Shown one piece after another: positions 16,846-25,140 of a stretch of 50,903 bases of DNA. Within the stretch, counting starts at the first letter, position 1; every line of letters starts with the position of its first letter. The notes below the pieces were generated by a model. It ran no database searches. It was not told the origin of the DNA and saw nothing but the letters and a program-made list of their open reading frames with translations. This DNA is from JAQTRU01 sp041645555 (GTDB lineage Bacteria; Patescibacteriota; Patescibacteriia; Patescibacteriales; JAQTRU01): positions 1 through 50,903 of the forward strand of contig JBAZPX010000006.1 in NCBI GenBank assembly GCA_041645555.1. Direction: 5' to 3'. The position numbers and the translations under genes were made by a program.

Positions 16846-17037
16846 CTACCGACAGAAACTGCTATTTCTTACCGCTATTCTCCTGAATAGTTGATGGCAA
16901 TTCCGGCAAGCGAGAGGCGTCTTTCTTGGATGATGTTTTCGCCAATTATGGCATTGCTGGCCGGTTTTACAGCCGCATTTTAACGCTTCCGCTTTATGAT
17001 GTTTTTTTCTGCGTCTCTTGTTTCTTATCCTTATCAC
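16846..17037 (-). CDS. Small basic Cys-rich protein, possible zinc-binding
   Basis: 63 aa with a GTG start after AAAGGGGAAAA. The N-terminus is very basic (RIRNKRRRKKHHK); then come KCGCKTGQQC and ACRNC, five Cys that could make a zinc site. No family was recognised. It follows two tiny membrane-protein ORFs and precedes a terminator, suggesting one short operon. Confidence 0.5.
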   Translation of the reverse strand: MIRIRNKRRRKKHHKAEALKCGCKTGQQCHNWRKHHPRKTPLACRNCHQLFRRIAVRNSSFCR

Positions 17038-17059
17038 GCTTTTCCCCTTTCTTTTTATT

Positions 17060-17188
17060 TTAGCGAGTCAGTTTCTCTTTTGCCCAGAATAGACGGAAAA
17101 ATAACAACCCCAGAACCCCATTCACGACAAGAGATGGGAGTAAAACTATAGCCCCGACGATAATGACGACAATACTGAGAGTGATCAT
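17060..17188 (-). CDS. Tiny membrane protein, 42 aa
   Basis: ATG at 17188. It has one or two hydrophobic segments (SIVVIIVGAIVLLPSLVV and VLGLLFFRLFW) and a basic tail (AKEKLTR), a layout common in small membrane proteins. The Shine-Dalgarno is unclear (GGCGGTTGGA). Unrecognised; coding status is supported only by composition and tight packing with 16846 and 17252. Confidence 0.4.
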   Translation of the reverse strand: MITLSIVVIIVGAIVLLPSLVVNGVLGLLFFRLFWAKEKLTR

Positions 17189-17251
17189 TCCAACCGCCTG
17201 CGGAAAACTGATATTTTTTTATTTCTCCCTCTCCGTTTTTTAGGTTTCGCC

Positions 17252-17392
17252 TTAAAAGGCAAAATCCCAGTCAACGAGACAAACTATGCCGATTAATATT
17301 GCTGCCAACGCGAGAATGCCGATCGCTTTAAAAGCGTCCCTTACCAACTTTAAGATCTCAACTGCCATAACTCCCCCATTTATATTGTTCAT
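17252..17392 (-). CDS. Tiny membrane protein, 38 or 46 aa
   Basis: Starts at the ATG 17392 (46 aa) or 17368 (38 aa, directly after GGGGGAG). One hydrophobic helix (AIGILALAAILIGIVCLV) ends in the acidic/aromatic tail DWDFAF. The next small ORF begins 64 bases downstream. Unrecognised. Confidence 0.4.
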   Translation of the reverse strand: MNNINGGVMAVEILKLVRDAFKAIGILALAAILIGIVCLVDWDFAF

Positions 17393-17415
17393 TTTTCAAA
17401 GAGCCATATTTATAA

Positions 17416-17448
17416 AAAGCCCAAAGAATAAATCCTCCCTGGGTTTTT
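17416..17448. terminator. Bidirectional terminator between 17252 and 17480 genes
   Basis: AAAAAGCCCA and TGGGTTTTTT pair with one bulged G; T-runs flank both sides. Confidence 0.5.
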
Positions 17449-17479
17449 TATATTACTATATTTTTTTCTTTTAGGCAAT

Positions 17480-18415
17480 CTATCTCACCGGGACAGAAAT
17501 AGGGGCTTTACCGCTGTCTTCGCTATGAACTTTCTGCTGCAGGCATTGATAACCGGCGTCATGCGTCCATTTGTCCTTATAATAATTATATTCCTCTATG
17601 TTTTCATTCCTATTTGAGGCCTTAAAAGTGGCGCAGAGCTCATAGGTATTTTTATCAACCGCGCGGTAATCAAATAAAATTTTGCTGGCCGGATCTTTTA
17701 AACTGTCTTCGCCTAAATAACTATACTGGGTTTTAAGTTCGTTCAGGCCCTCCGGCAATTTCTTAAATTCCTGGAAATAACTGGCAATCGCCATATCTAT
17801 ATTGTTAAAATTATCTAAAATAAAATTATCAAATTTTCGGTTTCTGGTCTGGGTCGGCGATTCCACAATAAAGAGAGAAGCGACAAAAACCGCTATGACT
17901 AAGACTAAAGAAGCGTAAAAATAAACCTGGATAACCCGGTTCTTCTTTTTCACTTCTTCCCGCCGAATGTCATAAAAATAAAAAGTAAAAACCGCGGCCG
18001 CGATGAAAATCGCGGTAATGGCTTTTAGGATAAACTTGGTTGTAAGCTCCCCGCCTAAAAAGCTGTTAATCGTCCCGATCAGCCAGCCGAGCATTACTAC
18101 CGATGAAATCAGAAGGATAAAATAAGTAAGCCATTTTCTTATGCCGGAATCCTTGTCTAAAGCGCCTGAGATTAAGCTTTTAAAAATCCGCCACATGCAA
18201 ATATAAAATATCGGCGTGGAAATTACTAAGGCGGAAATAGCAAATTTCAACTGGCTCGGGGAAAACCGTCCCTGATAAAGGTTCAGGATGTCGGCTATAT
18301 TTTTGTTAATAATCTGGAAAATAATCATGCCTGAGGTTAAGGCCATAAAAATAAGCGCCACCAGAGACAACATGTAAAAAAAGGCAAATTTTGCCGCGTT
18401 GCTTTTTGTTTCCAT
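17480..18415 (-). CDS. Multi-pass membrane protein with DUF5671-like domain
   Basis: 311 aa. Five to six membrane helices: about 10-33, 55-75, 90-112, 126-147 and 163-185, then a soluble C-terminal domain of about 110 residues (NRKFDNFILDNFNNIDMAIA onwards, ending KVHSEDSGKAPISVPVR). The N-terminal layout resembles DUF5671 proteins found widely in Patescibacteria. The C-terminal domain looks like a periplasmic sensor or pilin-like segment (YQCLQQ near the end). Function unknown. Confidence 0.7.
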   Translation of the reverse strand: METKSNAAKFAFFYMLSLVALIFMALTSGMIIFQIINKNIADILNLYQGRFSPSQLKFAISALVISTPIFYICMWRIFKSLISGALDKDSGIRKWLTYFILLISSVVMLGWLIGTINSFLGGELTTKFILKAITAIFIAAAVFTFYFYDIRREEVKKKNRVIQVYFYASLVLVIAVFVASLFIVESPTQTRNRKFDNFILDNFNNIDMAIASYFQEFKKLPEGLNELKTQYSYLGEDSLKDPASKILFDYRAVDKNTYELCATFKASNRNENIEEYNYYKDKWTHDAGYQCLQQKVHSEDSGKAPISVPVR

Positions 18416-18504
18416 ACAATTTAAAAATAAAATAATAAAATAATAAAATAAAAATTTATATTTTCCATTCGCAATATTCGCATATAATTCGCGTCATTCG
18501 TATT

Positions 18505-18804
18505 TTACTTAATTGGCAGTTTTCTCTGCCTCTGTTTTATTATTTCTTTAGCCGTTCTTTTCCCTTCCGGCGTTAATCTAATTTTATCTATAAACCACTT
18601 CTTAGCGGTTTTCCGGCCAAAAGCGACTATTAAATCTTTTATTACTAAACTCTCCAAGCTATTATGGATTATATCCTGGATGCTTTTTTTATTTTCGGCC
18701 AGTTCCTTTTTATGATAAAAACCGTAAAAATCCCCTCTCGAGCCAGTGCCATTTTTAAGGTAGCCTTGGTTTAAAATATATTTTTGCAAACCGGACAACC
18801 GCAT
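18505..18804 (-). CDS. Small winged-helix-like hypothetical protein
   Basis: 99 aa. It begins LSGLQKYILNQGYLKNGTGSR and ends with a basic helix (AKEIIKQRQRKLPIK). The middle (SIQDIIHNSLESLVIKDLIV) followed by RLTPEGKRTAKEI reads like a winged-helix DNA-binding protein with a wing strand. It is separated by 10 bases from 18815-19444 and probably co-transcribed with it. Confidence 0.55.
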   Translation of the reverse strand: MRLSGLQKYILNQGYLKNGTGSRGDFYGFYHKKELAENKKSIQDIIHNSLESLVIKDLIVAFGRKTAKKWFIDKIRLTPEGKRTAKEIIKQRQRKLPIK

Positions 18805-18814
18805 ATTTTTTTAA

Positions 18815-19444
18815 TTATTTTTCCCCGCTTGTTTCTTCTTTATTTTCTCCACCACCACCCTCTTCTTTTCCGAAATATTCTTCGTATAAATCATTAATTT
18901 TTTGTTCAACTGAATCCTCGCCAGGAAAATCATAATCCGGGCAATCTCCAATATCAGCGTCGCTAAATGTTATGGCGTGATAAGCATAATACTCGCCTGC
19001 ATCCGGATATTTATTTTTCAACCCACCCGCGAAAGCATTAATTTTTTTCCTGATTCCTCCGTTTTCATCTTTTTCCAGCAATTCATCTGTTTGCTTTCTT
19101 ATTTTTTTAGCCTTCTTTTCCCAACTTTCGGGAAAAAATTTTTTGTATAAATTAAAAATAAAACCTTCTACCGAATATTCAACCGGCGAAAAATCGAAAT
19201 CTTGAGCCTTGATATCAAATTTTTCTCCGTTTAAAAGTTTCCACATTGCGAAATTTTCCGCTCTTCCAGAAAATCTGTCTCTCATTTTTCCTAAACGTCT
19301 GCCGATAATATCTTCAACTTTATCCGCGTATTCGCTGTTTCTAAGCTGCTCCAATTTGCTTTCAACTTCCGCAACTTTTTCTCTTCTTTCTTCTAACTCG
19401 CCTTCATCAATTTCAGTTTCGATTTCATTTTTTAATTCATTCAT
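18815..19444 (-). CDS. Acidic coiled-coil hypothetical protein
   Basis: 209 aa, very acidic. N-terminal coiled coil (EEREKVAEVESKLEQLRN-like, residues about 15-40), then a helical body and a Gly/Glu-rich tail (EEGGGGENKEETSGEK). No family was recognised. Overlap-free pairing with the winged-helix-like gene suggests a joint role that cannot be named. The spacer upstream (19445-19501) is AATCCTAAGAGTCC word repeat. Confidence 0.5.
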   Translation of the reverse strand: MNELKNEIETEIDEGELEERREKVAEVESKLEQLRNSEYADKVEDIIGRRLGKMRDRFSGRAENFAMWKLLNGEKFDIKAQDFDFSPVEYSVEGFIFNLYKKFFPESWEKKAKKIRKQTDELLEKDENGGIRKKINAFAGGLKNKYPDAGEYYAYHAITFSDADIGDCPDYDFPGEDSVEQKINDLYEEYFGKEEGGGGENKEETSGEK

Positions 19445-19501
19445 ATTTTTCCTTATCTTAATAATCCTAAGAGTCCTAAAGATCCCAAGAATCCTACATT
19501 A

Positions 19502-20914
19502 TTAAAACTCCGCATTCTTCGGCGTCCTGGGAAAAGGAATAACGTCGCGGATATTAGCCATGCCCGTCAAATACATTATCGCCCGCTCAAAGCCTAAGCC
19601 GAACCCGGCATGCTTAACTCCGCCGAATTTTCTTAAATCCAGATACCACTCGTAATCCCTCCTATTTAAACCAAAATCTTTTATTCTTTTTTCCAATACG
19701 TCTAAGCGCTCTTCTCTTTGGCTGCCCCCGATAATTTCTCCCACGCCCGGCACAAGTAAATCCATAGCCGCTACGGTTTTGCCGTCGTCATTCAGGCGCA
19801 TATAAAAGGCCTTGATTTTCGCCGGATAATCCGTGACAAAAACCGGTTTGTTAAATTCTTTTTCCGTCAGGTAGCGCTCATGCTCGGTCTGCAAATCAAT
19901 CCCCCACTTAACCGGATATTTAAATTTCTCCTTGGCGCTTTTTAAAATATCAATCGCTTTTGTATAAGTTAAACGCTCGAAATTCGAGTTAACCACATTA
20001 TCCAAGCGTTCAGTTAAACCTTTATCAATAAACTTATTAAAAAATTCCATCTCGGCCTGACAATTTTGCCTGACATAATTTATCAGATATTTTATCATCT
20101 CTTCCGCCAGGTCCATATTATCCCCTAAGCCCGCAAAAGCGATTTCCGGCTCTACCATCCAGAATTCGGCCGCATGCCGCGGCGTATTGGAATTTTCCGC
20201 CCGAAAAGTCGGGCCAAAAGTATAAATATTGCGGAAAGCCAAGGCGAAAGCTTCGCCGTTCAACTGCCCGCTTACCGTCAAGTTGGTTTTTTTGCCGAAA
20301 AAATCTTCGGAAAAATCTATTTTTCCCCTTTCATCCTTGGGCGGTTTATTAAGATCAAGCGTTGTCACGGCAAACATCTCCCCGGCCCCCTCGCAGTCGC
20401 TGCCGGTAATAATCGGGGAATTAAGATAAATAAACCCCCTTTCCTGAAAAAATTTATGGAGAGCGAAAGCCAGAACCGAACGCAGACGGAAAACCGCCGA
20501 GAAGGTATTAGTCCTTGGGCGCAGATGGGAAACGGTGCGCAAAAATTCAAAAGAATGATGCTTTTTCTGCAAAGGATAGCCTTCGGCGGTTAAACTGATA
20601 ATTTCAATCTTATCCGCTCTCACCTCAAAAGCCTGGCCGCTAGCCGGAGATTTTATCAATTCACCTTCCACGGTAATCGCCGAACCGATAACTAATTTCG
20701 TCAAAGCTTCGAAATTATCTAAACGATCCTGAAAAACGATTTGCAAATTTTTAAGAAAAGTTCCGTCGTTTAATTCGATAAAACCGATATTGGCGGAAAA
20801 GCGGGCTGTCCTTACCCAGCCGGAAACGGAAATTTTTTCCGCCTTGATTGAAAAATGCCCGGACAAAAATTTCTCCGGTTCTTTGTAAATTTGCTTTATC
20901 AAAACTTTTTGCAT
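19502..20914 (-). CDS. asnS: Asparaginyl-tRNA synthetase
   Basis: 470 aa from the ATG at 20914 (MQKVLIKQIYKEPEKF), which matches the usual N-terminus; an upstream ATG at 20947 adds 11 residues. Charges tRNA-Asn, whose gene is at 36838. OB-fold anticodon-binding domain first (SGWVRTARFSANIGFIELND), then the class II core: motif 2 FGPTFRAENSNTPRHAAEFW and motif 3 GLGFERAIMYLTG. The tail PFPRTPKNAEF is typical of AsnRS. Direct charging therefore exists beside any amidotransferase route. Confidence 0.93.
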   Translation of the reverse strand: MQKVLIKQIYKEPEKFLSGHFSIKAEKISVSGWVRTARFSANIGFIELNDGTFLKNLQIVFQDRLDNFEALTKLVIGSAITVEGELIKSPASGQAFEVRADKIEIISLTAEGYPLQKKHHSFEFLRTVSHLRPRTNTFSAVFRLRSVLAFALHKFFQERGFIYLNSPIITGSDCEGAGEMFAVTTLDLNKPPKDERGKIDFSEDFFGKKTNLTVSGQLNGEAFALAFRNIYTFGPTFRAENSNTPRHAAEFWMVEPEIAFAGLGDNMDLAEEMIKYLINYVRQNCQAEMEFFNKFIDKGLTERLDNVVNSNFERLTYTKAIDILKSAKEKFKYPVKWGIDLQTEHERYLTEKEFNKPVFVTDYPAKIKAFYMRLNDDGKTVAAMDLLVPGVGEIIGGSQREERLDVLEKRIKDFGLNRRDYEWYLDLRKFGGVKHAGFGLGFERAIMYLTGMANIRDVIPFPRTPKNAEF

Positions 20915-21052
20915 AAGCTCTATAATAAAATATTTGTCGCGCTTCATCTTCCGAAGTTGAAAAAATATAATTATCTGATAAAATATACTCTTTAATTTTA
21001 AATTTTAAGTTTTAAATTTTAATTGAATTTTAAATGACTAAATTTTAATTGG

Positions 21053-21403
21053 CTACTTTCCCTTATCAATTGTTAGAATAATTTTTGAAAATATTAGAGT
21101 TAACTCTTGGGCCTCTTTCCACAATATTCTGCACTTATCTTTCTGATCGTCATTAGTTTTAGCGATTAATTCCAACCAGTATTTTGTTTCCCTTGCTTCT
21201 TTCTTGCAGATACAGATCTTATTCTTAAAATCCTTCCTGGAAGCGGCGCCGTTGGCCTCAAAATAGTTGGCGCCAATACTTGTTCCCAACCTGACAATCT
21301 GACTTATTAATGGATTATTTACAATGTTTTTCTCTAGAGATTTAGCCAAAAATAGTATTTCCTCGCCAAACTTTGTCGTTCTTTCCTCCAAATTATACGT
21401 CAT
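21053..21403 (-). CDS. Four-helix-bundle protein (S23/IVS-encoded type)
   Basis: 116 aa. Family marks: N-terminal ERTTKFGEEILFLAKSL, then NNPLISQIVRLGTSIGANYF and EANGAASRKDFKNKI, and the last helices KKEARETKYWLELIAKT. Members are found in 23S rRNA intervening sequences and widely as free genes in CPR genomes; the function is unknown. It lies between aspS and asnS in AT-rich word-repeat spacers. Confidence 0.88.
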   Translation of the reverse strand: MTYNLEERTTKFGEEILFLAKSLEKNIVNNPLISQIVRLGTSIGANYFEANGAASRKDFKNKICICKKEARETKYWLELIAKTNDDQKDKCRILWKEAQELTLIFSKIILTIDKGK

Positions 21404-21438
21404 TTAAAATTTAAAATTTGTTATTTAAAATTCTTAAG

Positions 21439-23211
21439 CTATGCGATTTTAATTCCTAAATCTTTTAGCTGCTTTTCACTTACTTCGCTCGGGCTATCCA
21501 TCATCACGTCGCGCGCCTGCCCGTCTTTGGGGAACGCATAAATATCGCGGATTGACTCGCAATCAAGTAAAATCATCAGGAGCCTGTCAAGGCCCGGAGC
21601 GAACCCGCCATGGGGCGGAGCGCCGTAAGCAAAAGCTTTAATCATATGGCCGAATTTTTTATCCACTTCTTTCTTAGAATAGCCGGCAATGGCAAAGGCC
21701 TTATACATAGTTTCCGGATCGTGGTTCCTGATAGCGCCCGAAGATATCTCATAGCCATTGCAGACTAAATCATACTGGTAAGCCAAAATTTCCAAAGGAT
21801 TTTTATTTTCTAAGGCTTTTAGTCCCCCTTGGGGCATTGAAAAAGGATTATGGGAAAAATCAATTTTTCCTTCTTCTAACTCGGAATAATCATACATCGG
21901 AAAATCAATAATCCAGGCCCAGGCCATTATCTTGTTATCTTTTAAGCCTAATTTTGTCCCGCCTTCACTGCGAACCGCGCCTAAGGCCTGACAAGCCGGC
22001 CGCCAACTATCAGCGGAGAAAAATATTATATCACCGGCTTGAGCTCCAACCTTTTTAACAATTTTCTTGGCCAGTTCTTCCCCTAAAAATTTTACTATCG
22101 GAGAATGCAGCTCGCCTTTTTCTTTAACAATTAAATAGGCTAAGCCTTTAGCGCCCTTGGCTTTGGCCGTTTGAGTTAATTCATCTATATCTTTGCGGGT
22201 AAACTTGGCCCCGCCGTCCACTTTTAAGGCCTGAACGGTTCCGCCTTTTTTAACAGCCTCGGAAAAAACGCTAAATCCGCAACCCTTGGCTAAATCCGTA
22301 ATCTCTTTAATTTCCATCCCAAACCTTAAGTCCGGTTTGTCTGACCCAAATTTTCCTATGGCTTCTTTATAAGTTAAACGCGGAAAAGGTTTAGTTAAAA
22401 TTTTCTTCTGGCCGAATTTTTCCGATAATTCTATCATCAACGGCTCAACCGCCTGCCAGATATCCTCCTGTTCGACAAAACTCATTTCTAAGTCAATCTG
22501 GTAAAAATCTCCCGGATGCCGATCGGCCCGCGTGTCTTCATCCCGAAAGCAGGGCGCGATCTGAAAATATTTATCAACTCCCGCGACCATCAACAATTGC
22601 TTAAATTGCTGCGGCGCCTGCGGCAGAGCGTAAAATTTCCCGGGATAAAGCCGCGACGGCACTAAATAATCCCGCGCCCCTTCCGGCGAAGAATTAGCCA
22701 AAATCGGCGTTTGCACTTCGATAAAATCGCGCTTATGAAAATACTCTCTGATATATCTTATTATCTCATCACGGGTTTTCATTATTTTCTGCAATTCCGG
22801 CCGGCGCAAATCCAAAAATCGGTATTCCAGACGCAGGGCTTCATTAGCCCCCTTAGCTTTTTCTTCATCAATTTCAAACGGCGGCGTCTTGGACTGGCTT
22901 AAAATTTCTAAACCCTCGGCCTCCACTTCAATTTCCCCGGTTGCCATTTTTTTATTTATCACGTCTTTCGGCCGCTCGGCCACTTTCCCTTTCACTTTTA
23001 TCACCCATTCTCCCCGCAGTTTATAGACTTCATTCCAAATTTTTTTATTTCTCTCCGGATTAAAATTTATCTGCGTCAGGCCGTAGCGGTCGCGCAAATC
23101 AATAAAAATAAGACCGCCGTGGTTACGATGCCGATGCACCCAGCCGCATAAAGCCACTTCTTTACCTTTATCTTTTTTAGTTAGCTCCCCGCAAGTATGA
23201 GTCCTTAGCAT
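21439..23211 (-). CDS. aspS: Aspartyl-tRNA synthetase
   Basis: 590 aa, bacterial type with the GAD insertion domain. OB domain GWVHRHRNHGGLIFIDLRDR; motif 2 FRDEDTRADRHPGDFYQID; GAD domain about 280-410; motif 3 GLDRLLMILLDCESIRD. The end PSEVSEKQLKDLGIKI is normal. Because AsnRS is also encoded here, it may be a discriminating AspRS, but this cannot be read off. A hairpin and an overlapping short ORF occupy its leader (see 23225-23308). Confidence 0.95.
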   Translation of the reverse strand: MLRTHTCGELTKKDKGKEVALCGWVHRHRNHGGLIFIDLRDRYGLTQINFNPERNKKIWNEVYKLRGEWVIKVKGKVAERPKDVINKKMATGEIEVEAEGLEILSQSKTPPFEIDEEKAKGANEALRLEYRFLDLRRPELQKIMKTRDEIIRYIREYFHKRDFIEVQTPILANSSPEGARDYLVPSRLYPGKFYALPQAPQQFKQLLMVAGVDKYFQIAPCFRDEDTRADRHPGDFYQIDLEMSFVEQEDIWQAVEPLMIELSEKFGQKKILTKPFPRLTYKEAIGKFGSDKPDLRFGMEIKEITDLAKGCGFSVFSEAVKKGGTVQALKVDGGAKFTRKDIDELTQTAKAKGAKGLAYLIVKEKGELHSPIVKFLGEELAKKIVKKVGAQAGDIIFFSADSWRPACQALGAVRSEGGTKLGLKDNKIMAWAWIIDFPMYDYSELEEGKIDFSHNPFSMPQGGLKALENKNPLEILAYQYDLVCNGYEISSGAIRNHDPETMYKAFAIAGYSKKEVDKKFGHMIKAFAYGAPPHGGFAPGLDRLLMILLDCESIRDIYAFPKDGQARDVMMDSPSEVSEKQLKDLGIKIA

Positions 23212-23224
23212 AAAAATATAAAAT

Positions 23225-23279
23225 AAGATTCTTAGGATTCTTGGGATTTTTGAGATTTAACAGGAATCCTAAGAATCTT
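23225..23279 (-). promoter_or_regulatory. Long A/T-rich stem-loop in the aspS leader
   Basis: AAGATTCTTAGGATTC and GAATCCTAAGAATCTT are perfect 16-bp arms, ended on the minus strand by ATTTTATATTTTT, 13 bases before the aspS ATG. A 43-codon ORF (23177-23308, Leu/Phe/Asn-rich) covers the stem and overlaps the start of aspS out of frame. It belongs to the AATCCTAAGAATC word family, so it may be regulatory or only repeat-derived. Confidence 0.4.
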
Positions 23280-23321
23280 AAGAATCCCAAAAGTCCCAAT
23301 AATCCCATTACTTCTACCTAA

Positions 23322-23350
23322 ATACTACCTGATTTTTTAAACATTAGCAA
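23322..23350 (-). promoter_or_regulatory. Promoter of aspS, TTGCTA type
   Basis: Minus strand TTGCTA, 17-base spacer ending AAAAATCAGG, then TAGTAT. The same arrangement occurs at 28672-28700. Confidence 0.5.
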
Positions 23351-23375
23351 GGGAAAAGCGATAAGAATAAACCAT

Positions 23376-23420
23376 CTATTCCGTGAAGTAACCGGTCACA
23401 TAACTGGTCGTATTTTCAAA
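23376..23420 (-). pseudogene. Remnant of a MEMO-family C-terminus
   Basis: Between two in-frame stops the minus strand reads FENTTSYVTGYFTE, matching the end of the MEMO gene at 25137 (ESTTSYATGYFGNF). No more of the gene is left upstream. A further fragment, IKYVTGYFAK, follows the stop of the lipoprotein gene at 30419-30451. Confidence 0.45.
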
Positions 23421-23446
23421 CTAAAAAAATGCGCTTCTAAAAAAAT

Positions 23447-23473
23447 GAGGCGGCTCACAGAGTGAAACCGCCT
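23447..23473 (-). terminator. Terminator of the pyrF-pyrE fusion gene
   Basis: AGGCGG / CCGCCT stem with a partly paired middle, followed on the minus strand by TCATTTTTTT. Confidence 0.65.
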
Positions 23474-23499
23474 TTTTGTAGCTTTGTTACTGTTGTAAA

Positions 23500-25041
23500 T
23501 CATGCCGACTGCGCATCGGCCATCGCCTTTTTGAGCCGCGCCCATTCCTTCTTCGGCTCCCAGCAGATGTTCCCGGCGGCAATCAGGTCCCTGACAGCCG
23601 AATCGTCCTGCTTAAATTCCGGCGAAGGTTTGTGAATCAGGGAGACGATCGGCTTCCCGGCCCATTCGGTTTTATCCGAACGGTTGACAAAGCAGATTAT
23701 GCCTCCGAAAATGCCGCCGGCCTCCTCGATCAGCTTGATCGCCTTATCGGTCGTGGAAAAATTATTGCAGACATCCTCGACGATAAAGACGACTTCGCCT
23801 TTCTTCACTTCGTGCCGGCCGAGAACGAGAATGCTCTTCTCTTTTTTTCCCTCCGAAGCCGGCTCGATAACCTTCTTTTCGGCGAATATGGTCCGGCAGC
23901 CCAGGAAATCGCCAAGCGTGGCGGTAAGCTGAATGCTGCCCATGGGCATGCCCATGATCGCGCCCGGAATTTTCGAAAGGTTTTTGAATTTACCCGCCAG
24001 ATCCCGGCAGAAAACTTGCCGAACGAGCGGCCTTTCTTCAACCTTGGCCAGATTGAAGTAGCAACGGCCGACGAAATTCAACTCGCCAGAAGGCGTGTCA
24101 TACTTTCCGGCATACGCGACCAGAGGGCCGACATAATTTCCGGAAGCATCGCGCGGGCTTTCGTAGAAGCCGTCACAGTTATCGAGCATGGCCACGTGGT
24201 CACCCGGTACGATCTGGACGTGATTGGAATTTCTCACTTCAACGAACGTTCTCTGGCGGCTTTCGTCCGCGGAAATAGGCGGAGTCGCATCCGGATTTCC
24301 CTTGGCGATCTGAGCGCCGGCAACGACGAACGTCGCGCCGAGATTCAACGCCTCTCGAATTCCGGTAAACCTCTTCTGCTGTCCGGCCAGCATCCACGAA
24401 TCGCGGATGCCGGGGACGATGAATTGAAACCTGTGGCCCCAGGCGTGGAAGAGCTCGCGTACCTCCAGTGGCGAACATACCACCATGTCGAAAGGCTCGG
24501 GGTTATCGGTTTCGGTACGAATGGCCGCGTACTCCAACCGAATGTTGTCAATGTCTGTGAGAATCTTGTAAAGCGGCACCATTCCGTAACGCCTGCGGCA
24601 TTCGACTTCCGTCATATCGGTCAGGACGCTTACGAGCGCGAGCTTCGTATTCGGAAGCGCGCGACGCAATTCAAGCCATCCCTTTACCGAGACTGACTCG
24701 CGAACGGTGAGAATGTTTGGCGCGGCATAGATGCCAGCGGGGTCGATCAGGGATTTGTCCGGATCATTGATATAGCGGGACACGGTGTTGACATTGGTGT
24801 CGCTCGTGTCCGCCAGTTTGAGATCGAGGAAAATTCCGGCGTCTGACCCGCCCGCGACGATAACCCCGCGCATCTTAGCCAGAAACGCTGAACCGCGGGG
24901 ACCGGGAAGATGGGCGGCATCGTTGATCTTTATAGCTCCGATCAGCTCGCGGGCGGTCGGGTCAAGAAGAATTTCCGCCAATTTGGCGAGCAATTCTTCT
25001 TGGCTACCGCGCTTATCCATCGGGAAAATAATGGGCCCCAT
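23500..25041 (-). CDS. Bifunctional PyrF-PyrE-like protein (OMP decarboxylase / orotate phosphoribosyltransferase)
   Basis: 513 aa. The N-terminal half (about 1-265) carries the OMP decarboxylase signature FLDLKLADTSDT with D73, K75 and D78, and GATFVVAGAQI for phosphate binding. The C-terminal half (about 335-513) resembles OPRT, with VVFIVEDVCNNFSTTDKAI (E422, D423) at the PRPP site, though the usual TTGGS/TAGTS is replaced by NNFST. Together these make UMP from orotate, in the order opposite to the eukaryotic UMPS fusion. The gene is clearly richer in G+C than its neighbours and has a long shadow frame on the other strand, suggesting transfer. Own promoter, AGGAGG Shine-Dalgarno and terminator. 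Confidence 0.82.
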   Translation of the reverse strand: MGPIIFPMDKRGSQEELLAKLAEILLDPTARELIGAIKINDAAHLPGPRGSAFLAKMRGVIVAGGSDAGIFLDLKLADTSDTNVNTVSRYINDPDKSLIDPAGIYAAPNILTVRESVSVKGWLELRRALPNTKLALVSVLTDMTEVECRRRYGMVPLYKILTDIDNIRLEYAAIRTETDNPEPFDMVVCSPLEVRELFHAWGHRFQFIVPGIRDSWMLAGQQKRFTGIREALNLGATFVVAGAQIAKGNPDATPPISADESRQRTFVEVRNSNHVQIVPGDHVAMLDNCDGFYESPRDASGNYVGPLVAYAGKYDTPSGELNFVGRCYFNLAKVEERPLVRQVFCRDLAGKFKNLSKIPGAIMGMPMGSIQLTATLGDFLGCRTIFAEKKVIEPASEGKKEKSILVLGRHEVKKGEVVFIVEDVCNNFSTTDKAIKLIEEAGGIFGGIICFVNRSDKTEWAGKPIVSLIHKPSPEFKQDDSAVRDLIAAGNICWEPKKEWARLKKAMADAQSA

Positions 25042-25111
25042 AGAGCCCTCCTTTCTGATGATTGTTGAAGTTGACTTCTTCTTGTTTTTTGAAAAAAGCA
25101 GCTTGACTTAC

Positions 25112-25140
25112 ATCTTAATATAATCAGCGATTAAAGTCAA
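25112..25140 (-). promoter_or_regulatory. Promoter of the pyrF-pyrE fusion
   Basis: Minus strand TTGACT, 17-base spacer, TAAGAT; the -35 overlaps the stop of the MEMO gene. The leader is about 70 bases and ends GAAAGGAGGGCTCT-ATG. Confidence 0.5.

Noticed and set aside
23632..24696. 354-codon plus-strand ORF opposite the PyrF-PyrE gene
   Set aside because: Shadow frame caused by high G+C; the minus-strand protein has catalytic motifs, a promoter, Shine-Dalgarno and terminator, the plus-strand one has none.
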